Shown piece by piece: positions 5,806 through 7,233 of a stretch of DNA of 7,233 nt. Location: positions 1-7,233 of the forward strand of contig CAMLLF010000190.1 of the NCBI GenBank assembly GCA_946480705.1. Direction: 5' to 3'. The DNA comes from an uncultured Lysobacteraceae bacterium (GTDB lineage Bacteria; Pseudomonadota; Gammaproteobacteria; Xanthomonadales; Rhodanobacteraceae). The stretch's first letter is position 1. Each line of letters begins with the position of its first letter. Both the position numbers and the translations under genes were made by a program. The notes below the pieces were generated by a model that was not told the origin of the DNA, made no database searches, and was given only the letters and a program-made list of their open reading frames with translations.

Positions 5806-6980
5806 CGCGGCGCGGCGGCGGCGCTCGCGCCGTCGGACGCGGCCAGCGGCACGATGCCGTAGGAGCGCGCGGTCGCGAGATCGATCCACTGGTAGTCGGG
5901 CTTGCGCTGGCCGAAGCCCGCGGCTTCGCGCGCATAGCGCGCCTTGCCGGCGACGAGCGCGGCCGAGAAGCTGTCGAGCGCGTCGCCGTCGATGAGGCTC
6001 AGCTCGCCGACGAAGCCGGGCTTCGGGCGCACCGCGAGCTGGCGTGCGCCGAGCAGCGTGGTCTCGACGAAGACCGGATCGCCGTTCTTGTCGCCGGTAT
6101 AGAACGCGAGCAGCGCATGCCGCGGCACGAGCAGCAGCACGCTGCGGATGCCGATGCGTTCGAGCGCGGCGGCGAGCAGCAGGCTGCCGTCGATGCAGTT
6201 CGCGCGGCGTTCGTCCCAGACGTCGTCGTGCAGGCGCACGCGCTGGCTCCAGACCACCGGGCCGCGCGCGACGCCGGGGTCTTCGTCGGCATAGCGCACG
6301 CCGTGGATCTGCAGCACTTCCCAGACCGCGTAGGCCGCCGCGAGCGCCTGCGCCGGCGTGCGCGCACCGGGTTTCAGCGGCAGGAACGGATGCCGTTCCG
6401 CGGCCTGCGCGAGGATGTCGTCGATGACGCGCGACTGCGGGTCGGCATAGGCCGCGAAGATCCAGCCGAGGTCGACGTGGTCCTTGCCGTCGCGCACGTA
6501 GTAAAGCGCTTCGCCGAGCGGATGCAGGCGGATCTCACGGCGCTGCTGCTGCGTCGTGCCGTCGCCGCGCGTCAGCGTGAAATCGGCGGCGATCTTCTGC
6601 GGTCCGGTCATCGCCGCGAGCGCGGCGCGGTTCCAGCGCAGACGCGGGCGCAAGGTATAGCGTTCGCCGGCACGCGGCAGCACGGCCTGCACGCGGGCGA
6701 TCGCGGCAAGGCCGGGCGCGTTCACGGCGAAGTCGACGCGCTCGCCGTCGCTCTGCGCGACGAGATCGAGCGCGACCATGCCGCTGCCGTCGCCGAAGCG
6801 CGCCGCGGTGCTGCCGTCGCTGCGCTGGGAAAGGTCGAGCACGGGATACAGCGCGTCGTCGGGGCTCACGCGGATCTGCCAGTCGCCCGCCGCCCACAGC
6901 GGCGACACCAGCAGCAGGGCGAATGCGACGGCGCAGACGCGCAGCGCCGACAGGCGCTTCGGGGTTTGCACGGAATGCAT
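5802..6980 (-). CDS. Exported transglutaminase-like (papain-fold) protein, first gene of the operon
   Basis: 392 residues from ATG 6980. An upstream extension of the frame is Arg/Pro-rich and is rejected because this ATG gives a good signal peptide: basic residues K8, R9 and R14, hydrophobic core about 15-28, and probable cleavage near A30/A31 before GDW. Residues about 33-155 look like a beta-rich domain with no family I recognise. The C-terminal half carries a transglutaminase-like triad: C262 in RRANCIDGSLLLAAALERIGI, H288 in LVPRHALLAFY, and an acidic third position near E306 in VFVETT. Such domains can be proteases, amidases or true cross-linking enzymes, so the reaction is not known. 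Export implies action in the periplasm or at the cell surface, although the three genes coupled downstream appear cytoplasmic. The stop overlaps the DUF4214 start as ATGA. A good -35/-10 pair lies directly upstream and suggests a leaderless start. Confidence 0.8.
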   Translation of the reverse strand: MHSVQTPKRLSALRVCAVAFALLLVSPLWAAGDWQIRVSPDDALYPVLDLSQRSDGSTAARFGDGSGMVALDLVAQSDGERVDFAVNAPGLAAIARVQAVLPRAGERYTLRPRLRWNRAALAAMTGPQKIAADFTLTRGDGTTQQQRREIRLHPLGEALYYVRDGKDHVDLGWIFAAYADPQSRVIDDILAQAAERHPFLPLKPGARTPAQALAAAYAVWEVLQIHGVRYADEDPGVARGPVVWSQRVRLHDDVWDERRANCIDGSLLLAAALERIGIRSVLLLVPRHALLAFYTGDKNGDPVFVETTLLGARQLAVRPKPGFVGELSLIDGDALDSFSAALVAGKARYAREAAGFGQRKPDYQWIDLATARSYGIVPLAASDGASAAAAPR

Positions 6981-6986
6981 GCGGCG

Positions 6987-7016
6987 ACTATCGTTGCCGC
7001 CGCCTGTGCTTGTCCA
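6987..7016 (-). promoter_or_regulatory. Candidate sigma-70 promoter of the transglutaminase/glycosyltransferase operon
   Basis: On the minus strand, TGGACA (7016-7011) matches the -35 consensus at 5 of 6 positions. GATAGT (6992-6987) matches the -10 at 4 of 6, with an 18-bp spacer. The -10 ends 6 nt before ATG 6980, so the transcript would begin at or beside the start codon. No Shine-Dalgarno is present, which supports a leaderless mRNA. Confidence 0.5.
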
Positions 7017-7062
7017 TAGGCCGCGTTGGGACGGCATGCTTCCCAGCCCGCCCCTCATCCGT

Positions 7063-7066
7063 GGAG
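7063..7066 (+). promoter_or_regulatory. Shine-Dalgarno GGAG for the lipoprotein gene
   Basis: GGAG sits 6 nt before ATG 7073 and decides the start of the truncated lipoprotein gene. I see no convincing plus-strand promoter in 6981-7062; TTGCCG (6994-6999) with CATAGG (7015-7020) is the nearest pair, but its spacer is only 15 bp and the match is weak. Confidence 0.6.
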
Positions 7067-7072
7067 TTGCCG

Positions 7073-7233
7073 ATGCGTTCGATCTTCCCGCCTTTCGTTC
7101 TGCTGCTGTCCCTCGCGGCCTGCAGCAACGCGCCGCAGGACGCGGCCAAGCCCGCCGCGGCGCCGGCCGCTCCGGCTGCGCCGGCCGCCAAGCCCGAGCA
7201 GGCGGCTGCGCCCGCCGCGACGCCGGCAGCACC
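7073..7233 (+). CDS. Putative lipoprotein with Ala/Pro-rich linker (3' end outside window)
   Basis: Fifty-three complete codons are visible and the frame runs off the window. The start MRSIFPPFVLLLSLAACSN is a lipoprotein signal peptide: one Arg, a hydrophobic core at 4-14, and the lipobox L14-A15-A16-C17, so C17 would be lipidated after cleavage by signal peptidase II. S18 at position +2 is not the Asp that retains lipoproteins in the inner membrane of enterobacteria, so outer-membrane sorting is expected if the same rule holds here. From residue 20 on, the chain is almost only Ala and Pro with a few Lys, Glu, Gln and Thr, a flexible linker that would carry a downstream domain not in view. 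The gene is divergent from the glycosyltransferase operon, and the function is unknown. Confidence 0.75.
   Translation, partial: MRSIFPPFVLLLSLAACSNAPQDAAKPAAAPAAPAAPAAKPEQAAAPAATPAA
7142..7233 (+). repeat. Low-complexity Ala/Pro codon tract
   Basis: The sequence is a run of GCC/GCG/GCT and CCG/CCC codons giving PAA-type triplets (PAAAPAAPAAPAAKPE and onward). It is imperfect at the DNA level, with varied synonymous codons, so it looks like a selected linker rather than a fresh slippage product. It continues past the window end. Confidence 0.6.

Noticed and set aside
5222..5935. N-terminal extension of the 4139-5221 glycosyltransferase to about 5935.
   Set aside because: The extension is Arg/Pro/Ala-rich shadow of the DUF4214 gene; MKIALLAPSL at 5221 is the typical first strand of a GT-B enzyme and its ATG forms an ATGA overlap.
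6117..7019. A 300-codon plus-strand frame opposite the transglutaminase-like gene.
   Set aside because: The translation is Arg/Ala/His-rich without motifs, while the minus-strand frame has a signal peptide and a catalytic triad.
6981..7232. N-terminal extension of the transglutaminase-like gene beyond ATG 6980.
   Set aside because: It would bury the signal peptide, would overlap the divergent lipoprotein gene, and is of shadow composition.
1..7233. tRNA, rRNA, CRISPR array, insertion sequence, toxin-antitoxin or phage-defence genes.
   Set aside because: I found no cloverleaf-like sequence, regularly spaced repeat set, transposase motif or recognised defence domain in either strand.

Overview
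The window is GC-rich, tightly packed bacterial chromosome with strong G/C at third codon positions. A small PepSY gene ahead of a PhoP/PhoQ-type pair, together with the codon use, suggests a gammaproteobacterium of the Xanthomonadales/Lysobacterales type. That placement is an inference from gene content; there is no rRNA or other phylogenetic marker here.

Left part, plus strand: the window opens inside the 3' end of a guanidino-modifying (amidinotransferase/dimethylargininase-like) gene (1-366). A 120-bp gap follows, with a direct repeat spaced like an OmpR/PhoP-family operator and a -10-like box exactly 6 nt before the next ATG. Then comes a three-gene signalling operon: an exported PepSY-domain protein (487-741), a PhoP-like response regulator (741-1433, one-base overlap) and a PhoQ-like sensor kinase (1440-2819). 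The periplasmic PepSY protein probably belongs to the same signalling circuit, and the upstream repeat may give autoregulation.

Middle: the plus-strand signalling operon and a minus-strand operon converge in a 141-bp gap (2820-2960) that is dense in secondary structure. It has a hairpin just after the kinase stop, a 14-bp inverted repeat spanning the gap, a competing hairpin over the stop codon of the minus-strand operon, and a 15-bp direct repeat shared with the end of the neighbouring glycosyltransferase gene.

Right part, minus strand: four genes are transcribed leftward from about 6980: an exported transglutaminase-like cysteine protein (5802-6980), a DUF4214 protein with a coiled-coil tail (5218-5805), and two different GT4-family glycosyltransferases (4139-5221 and 2961-4142). 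All three junctions are 4-nt ATGA overlaps with no Shine-Dalgarno sequence before the internal starts, which points to strict translational coupling. The set looks like a small cell-envelope glycosylation cassette with one exported enzyme; its substrate cannot be read from the sequence.

Far right: a divergent 92-bp intergenic region separates this operon from the start of a plus-strand lipoprotein gene (7073 onward) with an Ala/Pro-rich linker, cut off by the window end. No tRNA, rRNA, CRISPR array, insertion sequence or phage gene was seen, and no gene-free stretch exceeds 300 bases.
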